Below are positions 1 through 12,495 of a DNA stretch of 64,000 bases, piece after piece. Origin of the DNA: Triplophysa rosa (taxonomy: Eukaryota > Chordata > Actinopteri > Cypriniformes > Nemacheilidae); contig NC_079905.1 in the NCBI RefSeq assembly GCF_024868665.1, positions 630,243 through 694,242 of the forward strand, written 5' to 3'. The stretch's first letter is position 1, and each line of letters opens with the position of its first letter. Made by a program: the position numbers and the translations under genes. Under the pieces are notes generated by a model. The model worked only from the letters and a program-made list of their open reading frames with translations. It was not told where the DNA came from and did no database searches.

Positions 1-77
<77 letters not shown>
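1..77. repeat. (CA)n microsatellite
   Basis: Uninterrupted CA dinucleotide array from the left edge of the window to about position 77. It borders an interspersed repeat that is also flanked by CA on its other side. Confidence 0.97.
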
Positions 78-80
<3 letters not shown>

Positions 81-352
81 TTGGTTGACTATCCCCGTGG
101 GGACAGTCCATAGGCGTAATGTTTTTATACTGTACAAACTGTATATTCTATCCCCTATCCCTAACCCTATCCCTAACCCTAAAGATCATAGAACACTTTC
201 TGCATTTTTAGATTTGTAAAAAATATCGTTCTGTACAATTTATAAGCTTTTGGTCCCCACGGTGACACGAGTCCCCATGTGTTGGTGTGTATTCAGGTTT
301 AGGTCCCCACCGGGATATACAAACATGAACACACACACACACACACACACAC
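78..352. repeat. Interspersed repeat bounded by CA arrays (copy 1 of 3)
   Basis: About 250 bp of unique-looking sequence between two CA arrays. It opens with TATCCCCGTGGGGAC and closes with GTCCCCACCGGGATA, an imperfect terminal inverted repeat. Nearly the same sequence recurs twice in tandem at 46563-46864 and 46865-47140. It contains a short run of CCCTAA-like units, which is internal to the element and not a telomere. No coding content seen. Confidence 0.75.
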
Positions 353-414
353 TACTGTAACATACACACAGTGTCAGTTATTTACAATATTCACCTGTCT
401 GTGTGTGTGTGCAG

Positions 415-3400
415 TCGGGACTATGTGTTGAACATGGAGGAGGCCAGACACGCTCGAGAGGAGAGGTCAGTACTATTCACTAAATACACAATAGAATTAC
501 TCTTCAGAGTCTGTCTGTGTGTGTGTGTATGTAAGTTTGTGTATGTGTGCGCGCGTGCGTGTGCATGTGTATAAGTGTGTGTGCAAGTTTGTGCGTGTGC
601 GTGTGTGTGTGTGTGTGTGATTGATGTCACATCTTGAACAGGTTTAGAAAGGTTGTTTTTCCTTCAGTTTTTTTTAAGCACTTCTCCTCAAATCCAAACA
701 CATTTTCTCTTCTCGTTCGACAAACATTCTCTCTCTCTCTCTCTCTCTCTCAGGTTTAAGACTGCGGAGCGGCTCGCTGACGAGGAGTTTGAGAGAGAGC
801 GTGTGCGTTCAGGACCTCACTCTGGCATCAATCTCACTCTGAGTCCCTCTGACGGCTGTCAATCACCCCGCAGTGCCACACCCTCCTCTGAGACATCACA
901 GGATGATCAGGACGCACCCGTTACCTCATACCCGCCCTCTGAACCAGGTAAATCAGCTAAACCAAACACACGTTCATTTATGTCATTGAGTGAGAATAAA
1001 CACAAACCACACAGACATCAGGAGTTTAAATGAAAATGAAAAACGTGTTGAATTTGAGATAAACTGAGACACATTTTGTTTTTTTAGATGTTCTTTTGCG
1101 TTAGAAGTCTCTGGGTAGTTGTTGATGTGTTTCACAGCACCTGGATTTCTTATGAATTCTGCACATGTGCAACCTGTAGAATGATGTAAACATGTGCTCA
1201 GTGTCAGACGTTTCTTATAAAGGATTGTTTATAAAACTGATGATATACATTATAGATGTATGAAACATTGTAGTGACTTTTGGGGAAGTACTTTGTCAAA
1301 TAAAAACTTGTCATTCAGATATAAATAAATAGAACTGCACATAGTGTTTAATAATGAGAGTGAATATATAATATTTCTTCAGCAGTCAATAAACAACTGT
1401 TCTGGAGTCTGTGCCTCTTTGTTGAACTCTTTTAAATGGACACAGTCATGAGCATTCATAGCGTAACCTCTCTGTCACCTCACACACACACACACAAACA
1501 GGTGTGTTTCCTATTCATATCCGTCAGCTCATAACTGTGCTCTGATTGGTTGAGCAGATGTGTGTTCATCATCTGCAGGAAATTATAATTGCAGAATGAT
1601 GCAGAAGTCACATGATCCTTTACATTTTCACACATAAAGAGGTTCATGTTTGTGTTTTGAATCAGTGTTTTGCTCTGCCACACCTGTGACTTAAGAATAT
1701 ACAGGAAGTGATGTCATTTTAAATAACACTAACATTTGTTCTGTCTTCTCCACAGACGCCAATGATCTAGAACCTGAGGAGAAAGAGACGGAGCCCACAG
1801 AAGACCCCGAAGAGGAAGAGGAAAGGGAGGAAATAAGTGCTGATCAGGAAGTGGGCGGAGCTGAGGAACAGGTGGAGGAGGAAGAGGAGGGGTCTGAACG
1901 GGAAGCTCTGGATGGAGAGGCGGAAGACAGCGGAATCTTGAGCGATAAAGAACGTCAGAACGAAGAAGTGAACGAGAAAGACAACTGCTCCGCCTCCAGC
2001 ATCTCTTCAGCCAGTAGTACACTAGAAAGAGAAGACGGAGTCAACGCTGACACCGGTGAGACCAAAATCTGTACACACTCATGTCCTTACAAAACCCTCG
2101 TGTCTATGTTTTCACTACATTTTTAATCCATGTATCCTCACAACTTCATACACAGGGGTTCAGCTATTCAACTATATCCAAAGACCCCTCTCGCTCACAA
2201 AACCTCAACATTTCTACCCAATAAAATTTGTTAGAGCTTAATAATAACTGAAAAAAATGTTTATTAACTTTGAAAAATGGCTATTATATATTATAATATC
2301 TATAAGAAATATCTTGTTTTTGACAAAAAGTCATTCAAAGATTTTTGATTGATTGAATGGTTCTTGTATACAGCGTCAACGAATTCTATGGCGAGCTCGC
2401 CAAAGGGTCATGTGGCTGTGTCTTCACAACACTTTTGTGGTATGCATCATCACTGGCACATCTTGTGTGCCTCATACAAATTTTGTGACAGCGCCACCTA
2501 GCGGTCAAAAGTTATATGCAATTTTCTTGTGTTGTAAATGACAGAGTAAGTTCTGGCATGAAACTCTAGATGGCGCAGTCCTAAAGTCTAAACCAATCTG
2601 ACATAATAACTACTACACGGTGAAGCTGATTGGTTCCCTCCGTATCAGCAGCCAATGAGCTTGCTGCTCTACGTTTAAATATTGGCTAGTGATTGTTGTA
2701 GCAGTGCAGCGCGTTTCAGAAACCCCCCTCCTCCTTCCCCAGCTCCACCTGTATAGATCTGCTACAAGGTGATCATGTGCGCTACGGGGTTTATTCATAT
2801 GTTGTATGTGCAGCAGCAGCATTCCTTATATGCACACAGCAGCATGCTTAGTCTACGGAGCAAGTCTCCGTACTTGCGCCGCCGCAGCAGCGTAGCAGAT
2901 CTATTCCGCCAAGACCAAATACATTTATATGTCATGTACACTACCATGCCAAACCCTCCGAGAGTTGTCATGACAGAACTGCTTTTCCCTGTTTTTTTAA
3001 ACTTGGTTTTCAAAATCGAATCATCTGACATGTCCAAAATATTTCCCTCTTGGCCGTGGCTGGGCTTGACCCCATAATTGCTGCTTGCAGCTATGTATAT
3101 ATATTTCTTTTTTAAACGTATTTCAATGGTAATTTTGTCTCATTTTAAAATATTGGTCATCTTGAGACCTCCTTGTGGGCCCCGGCCCTCCTGTTGAGAA
3201 CCACTGGACTACACCATACGGGAAAATTCATAAATTAAAATGTCAGTGTTTGTTGATGTTCTTAGATCATTGGTAATTATCCGTCACAGATTTATTTCCA
3301 AAACCTTAACTATTTTCAATCACATTTTTGTTGTACGTACAACTTGTAATAGAATTGACAATAATTATGGTTTAATTTAACCTTCTATGTGTACATTTAT

Positions 3401-6400
3401 ACAAATTGAATAGGTCTGTCGCTGAACATAACATTAAAATTAAGAAAGGAATTAGGAAGACTTTTAGAATAAATCATCTTAAAGCAGAAAACAAAACATG
3501 ACATCACAGGTCACATGATAGCAGCTCAACCAATAGAAGTAAACAGACGTCATAATGTAAAAATATCATCATTTGTTTTGTGTCATGATATGGTTTGACA
3601 ATATATCATTGCATCCCTCTGTGACTGACACTCCCTTGTCTGTCTGCAGGTCAGTGGTCTCACAGCGTCAATGACGGGAATGTGAATGAAGAACGAAACA
3701 AGATCCTCAACAGTAAACTCTTCATGTTGGACATGCTGTACTCACAGAACAAACAGCCGTCGGAGGAAGACGAGGATGATGAAGATTCAGGAGAGAAAGA
3801 TCAGACGGAAGATTCGTGCGTCTCAGCGCTGGAAACACCGGAGGACAAGAGTCAAGGAGAGAAGAAAGCGGAGAATCAGAGTAACGTGCGAGCGTTCGCC
3901 GAGCGCTTTGGAGACCTGGTGAAGGGTCTGACATCTCCACCGGTGGAGCTAAAGGAAGCCCCCGAGAAACAGCTGCCCCCTCCACCTCCAAAGAAAGAGT
4001 CCGACTGCATCTGGGATCAGCTGATGGCGACCCCGCGGGAACTCCGCATCGGTGACATCGACTTCACAGATCTGGGAGACGAGGAGGATCAAGACGTCCT
4101 GGAGACTGGAAGTTTGACGTCTGGAGATCTACCTCCTCCTCCTCCCTTCCCCTTCAAACTACCACCTCCTCCTCCGATGTTCGGTTGCCCTCCGCCCCCT
4201 CCCATGTTTAACATTCGGGTTCCTCCTCCTCCTCCCAGCTTCTCCACCTCGGCCCCGCCTCCTCTTCAGCCTCCTCTGTTCCAGAAGAAGAAGAAAACCA
4301 TCAGACTGTTCTGGACTGAAGTCCGGCCCGCTGACTGGACCCACAGAAGAAGTCACGAGTCGCTGTGGTCCAGACTTGAACCTGTTCAACTCGACACTTC
4401 TAAACTTGAGACGCTCTTCGAGAGCAAATCCAAAGAGATGCCCGTAACCAAGGTGACGTGGGATGTCAATGTCTCTAACCTCGCGTGTGAACACACACTC
4501 AACTCAACTCAACTCAACTTTATTTATATAGCGCTTTTACAATTTTCATTGTTACAAAGCAGCTGTACATGAGACACATTGACTACAAGCAAAACAATCA
4601 AAGTTGTACCTGTAAAAACAAGAAAAGGTTGAAAACACAGAAGACAGACACACCCACACACAAAACACTCCACACACACAACACGCACACACACCAACAC
4701 ACACAGACACAGAGACACACACACACACACACGTACGTACACAGACAAGTACGCACACACACACACGCTCAGTGAGAGCACACATTTAAGATAAAGGAGA
4801 GAGAAGCACAGGTCAAATATAACAGACTATAAATTCCTATATGCAATATTAATTAAGTAAAACTTTAAGATTCTAAAGCAGCCCCCCCGGTCAGGCAGAT
4901 AGTGCAAAAACAGTATGCAAACGGTGGCGAGGAACCCAAAACTCTAATCGAGAAAAAAAACCTCAGGAGAACCCAGGCCCAACCAGGGGATTCCAGTTCC
5001 CCTCTGGCAAAAGCTGCTGCCTCTGCACAAGCTCCAGAGAACTTGCACAACAAGGCTAAATAAAATAAATAAACTTAATAATAAAATAAATTATAGTTTA
5101 AGATTATCATTAATAATCTAATAGCATTTGAAATTTTGTGGTGAAGACATGTCAAGAGACCGCGTCCTTCTTTATCCAGCTCTATCATCTCAGCTCTTGT
5201 CAGGTCCCCACTTCCCATTCTCCGCTCTACCATCAGGTCAGGCCATGAACTGCATCCTGCTCGCTGTGGTAACCTTGGAACAATGAGACAAGACTGGCTG
5301 AGAGTAGAGTACTGTTCTGTACTCTTTGATGCAACAAGTACATCAGTTGTGTTTTTGGTTCCGGTTGATCTAACTAATGCAGCCTAAACCCTCTGAAGAT
5401 TTATATTATGGAAGAGTAGTGTATGCAAGATTAAAAAGATGCGTCTTTAGTCTAGATTTAAACTGACAGAGTGTGTCTGCCTCCCGGACAGTGCAGGGAA
5501 GACTATTCCAAAGTTTAGGCGCTAGATAGGAAAAGGATCTACCACCTGCACTTGATTTTGAAATTCTAGGTATTACCAACTGACAGGACGCCTGAGAGCG
5601 TAATGCACGTGAAGGACTGTAATACAAAAGGAGTTCATTCAAGTACTGAGGAGCTAAACCATGTAAGGCTTTATAGGTAATAAGCAAGATTTTAAAGTTA
5701 ACGCGATGCTTTATAGGTAACCAGTGCAAGGTTCACAGAACCGGGCTAATATGTTCATACTTTTTTGTACGTGTAAGAACGCGTTTTGGACCAATTGGAG
5801 TTTTTGTAATAAGCCTGCAGGGCAACCACCTAACAGCGCATTACAGTAATCTAGTCTTGATGTCATGAATGCATGAATTAACTTCTCTGCATCTGCGATT
5901 GACAGCATATGACGTAGTTTGAGATATATTGAAATATACACTCACTCAGGTCACATGATCTGACACGGCTTGTGCGTGTATCATTTGAAGTTAAAATAAT
6001 ATTTGTGTTGATTTCAAACAGAAAACCGCAGCGGATGGAAAGCGACAGGAGATCATCGTCCTGGATTCTAAACGCAGTAACTCCATTAACATCGGCCTGA
6101 CGGTCCTCCCGCCCCCCCGCACCATCAAAACCGCCATACTCAACTTTGATGAGTACGCTCTTAACAAAGAGGGAATCGATGTGAGTGAACATCACCATAT
6201 GACATGTGACGTCTATCATCAAGTGCTGTTTGAGATCATGACTCAAGTCAAGAGGATGAGTTTTGATCTCTCTCTGTGTGTGTGCTGTAGAAAATCCTGA
6301 CGATGATTCCCACAGAGGAGGAGAAACAGAAGATTCAGGAGGCTCAGGTGATGAATCCTGATGTTCCTCTGGGCAGCGCTGAGCAGTTTCTCCTCACGCT

Positions 6401-9400
6401 GTCGTCCATCAGTGAACTCTCGGCCCGTCTGCACCTCTGGGCCTTTAAACTCGACTACGAGGCCACTGAGAAGGTGTGAGAGAAACATCCCATAAAACAG
6501 TTCTTTACATACATCATAGTTAAAAAGTGAATCATGTGAAACTATATGGTATTATTGCATGTTTTTCTCTATGCAGTGTAGACTGATGAAACCTAGCTGA
6601 AAGAAATGCTATGTTGGATTGTCAGAAACTGTCAATTATTCAATTGAAGTATATTATTATTTTAAATATTGTTATCAGGACCGGGAACCTAAAATTACAA
6701 TACACCAGAACAATTTGCAGTAATACCAAAACATGCGGAAAGGAAATGTGATAATGTCCAGGCAGCCGGTTGTTATGGCAGAAATAATGTTTTATTTCAC
6801 AATAACCGCCAGCTGCTTGGACATTATCCCGCTTATTACACGCCTACTTGCCACATGAGAAAAAAACTGGAGATGAAATGTGAATTTTAAATATTTGATT
6901 AGCTCATTTTTACCGAATGCAGACCTTCCACGAGGAAAAGACGTTTACTTTCGGTTTTAAGGTAAGAAACGACGTTCAAACGTCACGAACAGGTCATTTG
7001 GTTTAATCATTTGTGAATATAATGTCATATATGTTATCAAAAGATAAATTTACATTCAATTTGTCAAAAAAACCTGTCAAAATGATTTGCTGCATCCGGG
7101 TGACCGTGTGTTATGAGCGGTTGCTATTTGGGAATAAGGAACCTGAAATGTCGCGACTGGCCAATCAGAATCAAGCATTCCAACGAGCCGTGTAATGAAG
7201 TATGTTAACGTGCATGTACGTTGTTAAACACAAGTCATTTATATTTGTGAACCAGTCTTCATTTTTTTCGAAATTGAGATTTTGACATCATGTGAAAGCT
7301 GAATGCATAGCTTTTCATTGATGTGTGGTTTGTTAGGACAGGATGATATGTAAGGGTTTAAAACGCTGCAATCTGAGGGTGCAAAAAAACAAGATGTTGA
7401 GAAAATGGCCCTTAAAGTCGTCCAAATGAAGTCCTTAGCGTAGCATATTACTCACAAAAATAAAGTTTTGATATATTTACGGAAGGAAATTGACAAAATA
7501 TCTTCACGGAACGTGATCTTTACTTCATATCCTAATGATTTCCGGCATAAAAGAAAAATGGATCATTTTGACCCTTACAAACGTATTTTTGGCGATTACT
7601 AAAACTGTTCCAGTGGTCCAGGGTCACATTTATGGATTAAAGGAAAGTCTCCCAGTGAGTGAGCCAACAGTTCACAACATGTTTCAAGTGCACTTCGCTT
7701 TCATGTCAAAGTGATCTGTCAGAGTTTTCTGTGTTCTCTGGCTCTCAGACGAACATCACGTGACACAAACACAAGACTCTGTCAGTAATGAGACACACAT
7801 TTGTTCTTCTCTCGGCTCATGTTGGGAGTTCTGTGATATCACCCAATATGATATATAATCTTGCGATGTCATCATTTTCTGTCATCTGTTATGTAGCGAG
7901 TTGAATAAATCATGTGACGTTTGCTGTTTGGCAGGAAGTTGCTGAGCCCCTACAGGACCTGAAGGAGGGCATGGATCAGCTGGAGAAGAATAAAACGCTG
8001 CGATACATTGTGTCCACGCTGCTCGCTATCGGCAACTTTCTGAACGGCTCAAACGTGAGATTCTCCCGCGCACGTGCGTGCACAGACGTGTGGATGTAGA
8101 GGATGTTAGAATGACGAGAGGCTTGTATTCTCCGCAGGCTAAAGGATTTGACCTGAACTATCTGGAGAAAGTTCCAGAAGTGAAGGACACCGTACACAAA
8201 CAGTCTCTCCTGCACCACGTCTGCGGTGTCGTGGTGGAGAACTTTCCAGAGAGCGGTGACCTTTACTCCGAGATCGGAGCGCTGACACGCTCGGCCAAAG
8301 TACAACACGCACTCGCATATCATCTCAATAAAACATACACACGTGCAGATGTTGTGTGAACACAGAGAATGCGGCTGTCAAAGGTTCTTGACGGAACACA
8401 CTTTACACACGCGTGACAGTGAGTTTTGACTTCATCTTCAGGTGGATTTCGATCAGCTGCAGGAGAACTTGAGTCAGATGGAATGGCGCTGCAAAGCATC
8501 GTGGGATCATCTGAAAGTGATCGCGAAGCACGAGATGAAACCCGCGCTGAAGCAGAAGATGTCTGACTTTCTGAAGGACTGCGCTGAGAAGATCATCATC
8601 CTGAAAACCGTCCACAGACGAATCATGAACAGGTGAAGAGTTCGTGGCTTTGTCCTTCACAAAACATCATTTAACCCCAGAGTTGAATCTGTGGGTTTGT
8701 TAAAAGAAAAGCGTTTTCTCATGAACTGCAGTATGTTCTAGAAGAGTCCGATGTGTAGATATGCGCTGAAAGTCTGTCTGTGTCCAGGTTTCACTCATTT
8801 CTGCTGTTCCTGGGTCAGCCGGCGTACAGTGTTCGTGACATCGGCGTGAATCGCTTCAGCAGGATCATCAGTGAGTTTGCTCTGGAGTACAGGACCACAC
8901 GCGAACGAGTTCTTCAACACAAACAGAAACGAGCCAATCACAGAGAGAGAAACAAGACACGCGGCAAAATGATCACAGACATCAACACACAGGCGAGTGA
9001 CCACAGAACTCACCGACACCGATCCTGTGTGTTTAAACACACTCTTCTCTCACAGGTTTGTGGTTTTTAACGGTGTCATGCTTTCATGTCTCAGATGAGA
9101 TGTGATTTCACTTTGCTCACACACACGGAAGGATAATGTTTGCTCTGACTGCATTAATGTGCTAAAATCAAATCCATTGAAAACAGATTATGATGAGAAG
9201 AGAATTATGGGAAATAATAATTGACCTGTGTGCTGTATCATAGGATGTGAGTGTGCTCAGCGACGCCAGTGAGGTCACATACACCAGAGACGTCAGTGAT
9301 GTGGGCGGGGCTACAGGGCCTACAGGCTAGACTTATGATTATTCATTATGTGGGCGGGGCTAGAGTTATGATTGTTCGGTGGTGTGGGTGGAGCTAGAGT

Positions 9401-11000
9401 TATGATTGTTCAGTGGTGTGGGTGGGGTTAGAGTTATGATGGTTCAGTGGTGTGGGCGGGGCTAGAGTTATGATGGTTCAGTGGTGTGGGCAAAGCTAGA
9501 GTTATGATGGTTCGCTGGTGTGGGCGGGGCTAGAGTTATGATGGTTCAGTGGTGTGGGCGGGGCTAGAGTCATGACTGTTCGGTGATGTGGGCGGGGTTA
9601 GAGTTATGATTGTTCAGTGGTGTGGGCGGGGCTAGAGTTATGATTGTTCAGTGGTGAGGGCGGGGCTAGAGTTATGACTGTTCAGCGATGTGGGCGGGGT
9701 TAGAGTTATGATTGTTCAGTGGTGTGGGCGAGGATAGAGTTATGACTGTTCAGTGGTGAGGGCGGGGCTAGAGTTATGATTGTTCAGTGATGTGGGCGGG
9801 GTTAGAGTTATGATTGTTCAGTGGTGTGGGCGAGGATAGAGTTATGACTGTTCAGTGGTGAGGGCGGGGCTAGAGTTATGATGGTTCAGTGGTGTGGGCA
9901 AAGCTAGAGTTATGATTGTTCGGTGGTGTGGGCGGGGCTAGAGTTATGCTTGTTCAGTGGTGTGGGCGGGTTAGAGTTACGATTGTTCAGTGGTGTGCGC
10001 GGGGCTTGAGTTACAGATGTTCAGTGGTGTGGGCGGGGTTATTTAATTTGCTAACTCTCTCCTTGTTTCTCACCACAGACTGATGATGAAGATGACGGTG
10101 AGGTATGAGAGTGTGTTGTTTTGGGTTTTGTCTGATATTAATCACTAATGAGTTGTTCACATTTGCACTTTGATGAAGGAACAATAACTTACACAGTTCA
10201 CAGTGTGATGTCTCAGTTATAGAGTTTGCTAACTTGGAAATGCACCGATATTATGTCTGGATGTGTGTGTTTGTCTGTGTAATAACAAGAAAACAGTATA
10301 TTTATCGTCACGGAAACTGTTTGTTTGTTTTCATAATGTATCCGTAAGCATGTTGTTGTTGTGTTTGTGTACAGGTAGTACAGGCGGGTCGGTCAGGTGG
10401 AGGCAGCAGTGTTTCATCCACAGCGGTGCAGGAGGTGGAGCCGCAGGGTTTGGGTCATGCTAAAGATACAGCAGAACATGAACAGATGAAGGCGGTTCTG
10501 AAGAGCAGTCTACAGGCCAATGACAGCGACACCTCGGTTCTGCCAGGATTACGAATCCGTACACGCACTCGAGCCAGCAGAGGTGAGAAGCTCATAACTA
10601 TTCACCGTCAACATGAGAATCATCAAACTATAAAGTAAATGTTGTTGGAACGTATTGAAATGTTTGACTTGTGTTCAGGCCACACCGCTTGGGCAGCCGC
10701 AAGTGAAGAATCACAGACTGTTACAGACGACACTGCCGATGACATCATGGAGAGAATTGTACGCTCGGCCACTCAGAGTCCACGAGAAAGAGCTCAACCC
10801 CGCGAACGACGACGCTCACGTGCAAACCGAAAGTCACGTATGTTCACTTATACTCGTACATTTGCAGTAATTGGATATTTATGTTTGATATGGCGAGTAA
10901 ATCAAGTGTCTGTCTGTCAGTGAGGAGGACATTGAAGGGCGGTCTGACCCCAGAAGAAGCTCAAGCGCTGGGATTGGACACATCAGAGATGTCGGTGTGA
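415..11000 (+). CDS. fhod3: FHOD3 formin (3' two-thirds of gene; 5' end outside window)
   Basis: Diaphanous-related formin that nucleates and bundles actin and maintains sarcomeres in muscle. Coding exons read here: 415-465, 754-947, 1756-2055, 3650-4452, 6022-6180, 6291-6473, 7935-8054, 8138-8299, 8442-8632, 8788-8992, 10079-10102, 10375-10582, 10679-10837, 10921-11000. All junctions keep phase, giving about 945 residues. Order: acidic low-complexity linker, FH1 with several P5-6 runs (4130-4270), FH2 starting at [10 protein letters not shown] (about 4285), then a basic DAD-like tail ending [21 protein letters not shown]2 blocks such as [19 protein letters not shown] and [12 protein letters not shown], and the TPEEA tail, resemble my memory of FHOD3 more than FHOD1; this was not tested by alignment. 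The N-terminal GBD/FH3 region lies upstream of the window. The donor after 8992 is GC rather than GT. a/b paralogue not assigned. Confidence 0.93.
2056..3649. repeat. fhod3 intron with degenerate interspersed repeat
   Basis: 1.6 kb intron. About 2350-3110 looks like a transposon-derived sequence: it carries gcgccacctagcggtcaaaa-type text and ends ataattgctgcttgcagctat, a phrase I associate with dispersed fish repeats. Short ORFs here show no protein signature. The rest is AT-rich, with nothing else seen. Confidence 0.35.
4505..5937 (-). mobile_element. 5'-truncated L2-type LINE in fhod3 intron
   Basis: On the minus strand, 5406-5729 encodes the end of an L2/CR1-group ORF2 ([20 protein letters not shown] ... 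[10 protein letters not shown] ... [10 protein letters not shown]), followed by a 3' region of about 0.9 kb with a CA array at 4640-4770. The last ~107 residues match the copy at 37480-40000 almost exactly, implying recent mobility. The insertion starts about 50 bp downstream of the exon ending at 4452. A ~10 bp deletion relative to the other copy lies near 5780. Similarity stops near 5937, giving a typical 5' truncation. Confidence 0.85.
6740..7199. mobile_element. MITE-like inverted-repeat element in fhod3 intron
   Basis: Within the 1.46 kb intron 6474-7934, the start CTTATTACACGCC (about 6831) pairs with GCCGTGTAATGAAG near 7186-7199. A second palindromic pair lies just before it, with AATGTCCAGGCAGCCGG and CCGCCAGCTGCTTGGACATT around 6754-6827. 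Arrangement and AT-rich interior suggest a non-autonomous DNA transposon. Target duplication not resolved. Confidence 0.5.
9297..10050. repeat. 34-bp minisatellite with GC-box core, about 22 copies
   Basis: Tandem array in the fhod3 intron between the last FH2-region exon and the acidic microexon. Period is 34 bp (for example starts at 9363 and 9397). Each unit contains gtgggcggggctagagttat and then gattgttcagtg, with single-base variants (gggcaaagc, gggcgagga). Most units carry GGGCGGGGC, the Sp1/KLF-type GC box. Confidence 0.95.
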
Positions 11001-12495
11001 TCACACTGATGCCTTCAACACAATCTCAGGAGGATTTCTAGTGAACAAACACCTGCAAATTCTTCCAATTAATCAGATTTATTTCCAAAACAAAGCTTCC
11101 TGAATTATATGCTTGATATTCTATGCCACACCCATCACGTCACAACCAGCAATTCCAATCACGAGCCTTCTAGCAGCTCTCAGAAACCAAATGTTTTACA
11201 CATTGGAGACTGTAATAAAATCTAAATGAACAAGAATATGTATTATTTTTAACCCAAACTGAACATTAACTCAGGGTTTCTTACTTTTGATTTGAGTTAT
11301 TTCCATTTGAAATTCATCTCAGAGTCACAAACTGCAGATTATCTTCGTTTATATCATCAAACTGTGAGATCCCACTCAGATTTATTTATTTTCACACGTG
11401 CATAGGAAGTGTACAAGTTTATAGGAAAGAGACATAAACAATAACATAATTATTTTAAATGCCACAGATTTGTGAGCTGCTTTGCTGTCCTGTAACACAC
11501 AGACGTACACAAACACAGTTTCAGTTTTACACTCTTTTAAAACATTTTCAAGTACGTGATTCTCTTCTTTTATACAACAGCCAGTTTTTGGACTTTAATT
11601 AGAATACTGAAAATATGATTGACATTGAAAAAGAAAATCACACACAGTTCTTGTTTTTTTTGAAGAGATACTGGTTGAAGTTCATGTTCAGTATAAATAC
11701 AGAATGACAGAACACTTCTGGATTATAACACACACACACAATTATGTGTTCTTATGTTTCTGCTTGTTATTCTTCACAAGTTCTGCCTCTAAAACACCAG
11801 CTGTAATTCACTTGATGCTGTTTCAAAAAGTTCCTTAAACCGTCATTATTATTATTATATGAAATATTTATATGGAATCAGATTTATATGGAATCTCCAT
11901 CAGATGCATTCTCCAAAAGTTATTCAAAATGTACAAAATGCAATATTTTTGACACTGTATAAATTATGTTTCTGCCCTTTTGTGGTGACAGTTTTCTTTT
12001 GTAATTGCTGTAGATTTGTGTCTAATAGTTTTTCTCTACACGTTAATTTAAGAAATACAAACACAGAGTTTAGAAGATGTGCACAAAACACAACACTAGT
12101 TCTTAAAAGTTTCTTTACAAACATTGTTTGCTTCGTTTCATTTGCACGTTGTTTTCAGAAGACGCCTTACAGGAAAACATCTTGTACGATTCACACAGCT
12201 TCTGTTCTTCGACACAAACTCAGACCCTTTTCTCTTTCATTCACACACATTCTGCAATAAAATCCTTTGTGAAGCAGCTGTCATGTTGTCATTGTGTGTG
12301 TTTTGACGATCAGTTCACTTTTCTGAGGGACCATCTGATATGATCGGTGTGCAGTTCCTGTTTCGTCCGGCAGAGGCGCTGTTTTTCCTTTGGCTTTTAG
12401 CGTGCACGCGCGCTTCTGGGGGCGTTCAGGACTGTGAGATCGCCTTCACTCCCACCTCTCTCCATATCAAAATCGTTTTATTTTTCCGATCAGTC
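11001..12495 (+). other. fhod3 3' UTR and fhod3-gstr spacer
   Basis: AT-rich noncoding stretch after the fhod3 stop at 10998-11000. A consensus AATAAA at 11214-11219 is the likely polyadenylation signal. From about 11220 to 12300 nothing coding is apparent; ORFs are short and compositionally random. The segment just before 12496 is presumed gstr promoter and 5' UTR. Confidence 0.6.

Noticed and set aside
130..185. CCCTAA-like run as a telomere or interstitial telomere
   Set aside because: Only a few imperfect units, and the same text occurs inside each copy of the dispersed repeat at 46.6 and 46.9 kb.
9297..10050. CRISPR-like array
   Set aside because: Repeats are contiguous and diverged without unique spacers, in an intron of a vertebrate gene; it is a minisatellite.
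415..11000. Assigning the formin to FHOD1
   Set aside because: FH2 blocks and the [12 protein letters not shown] tail fit my recollection of FHOD3 better, and the T(D/E)5XE microexon is an FHOD3 feature.
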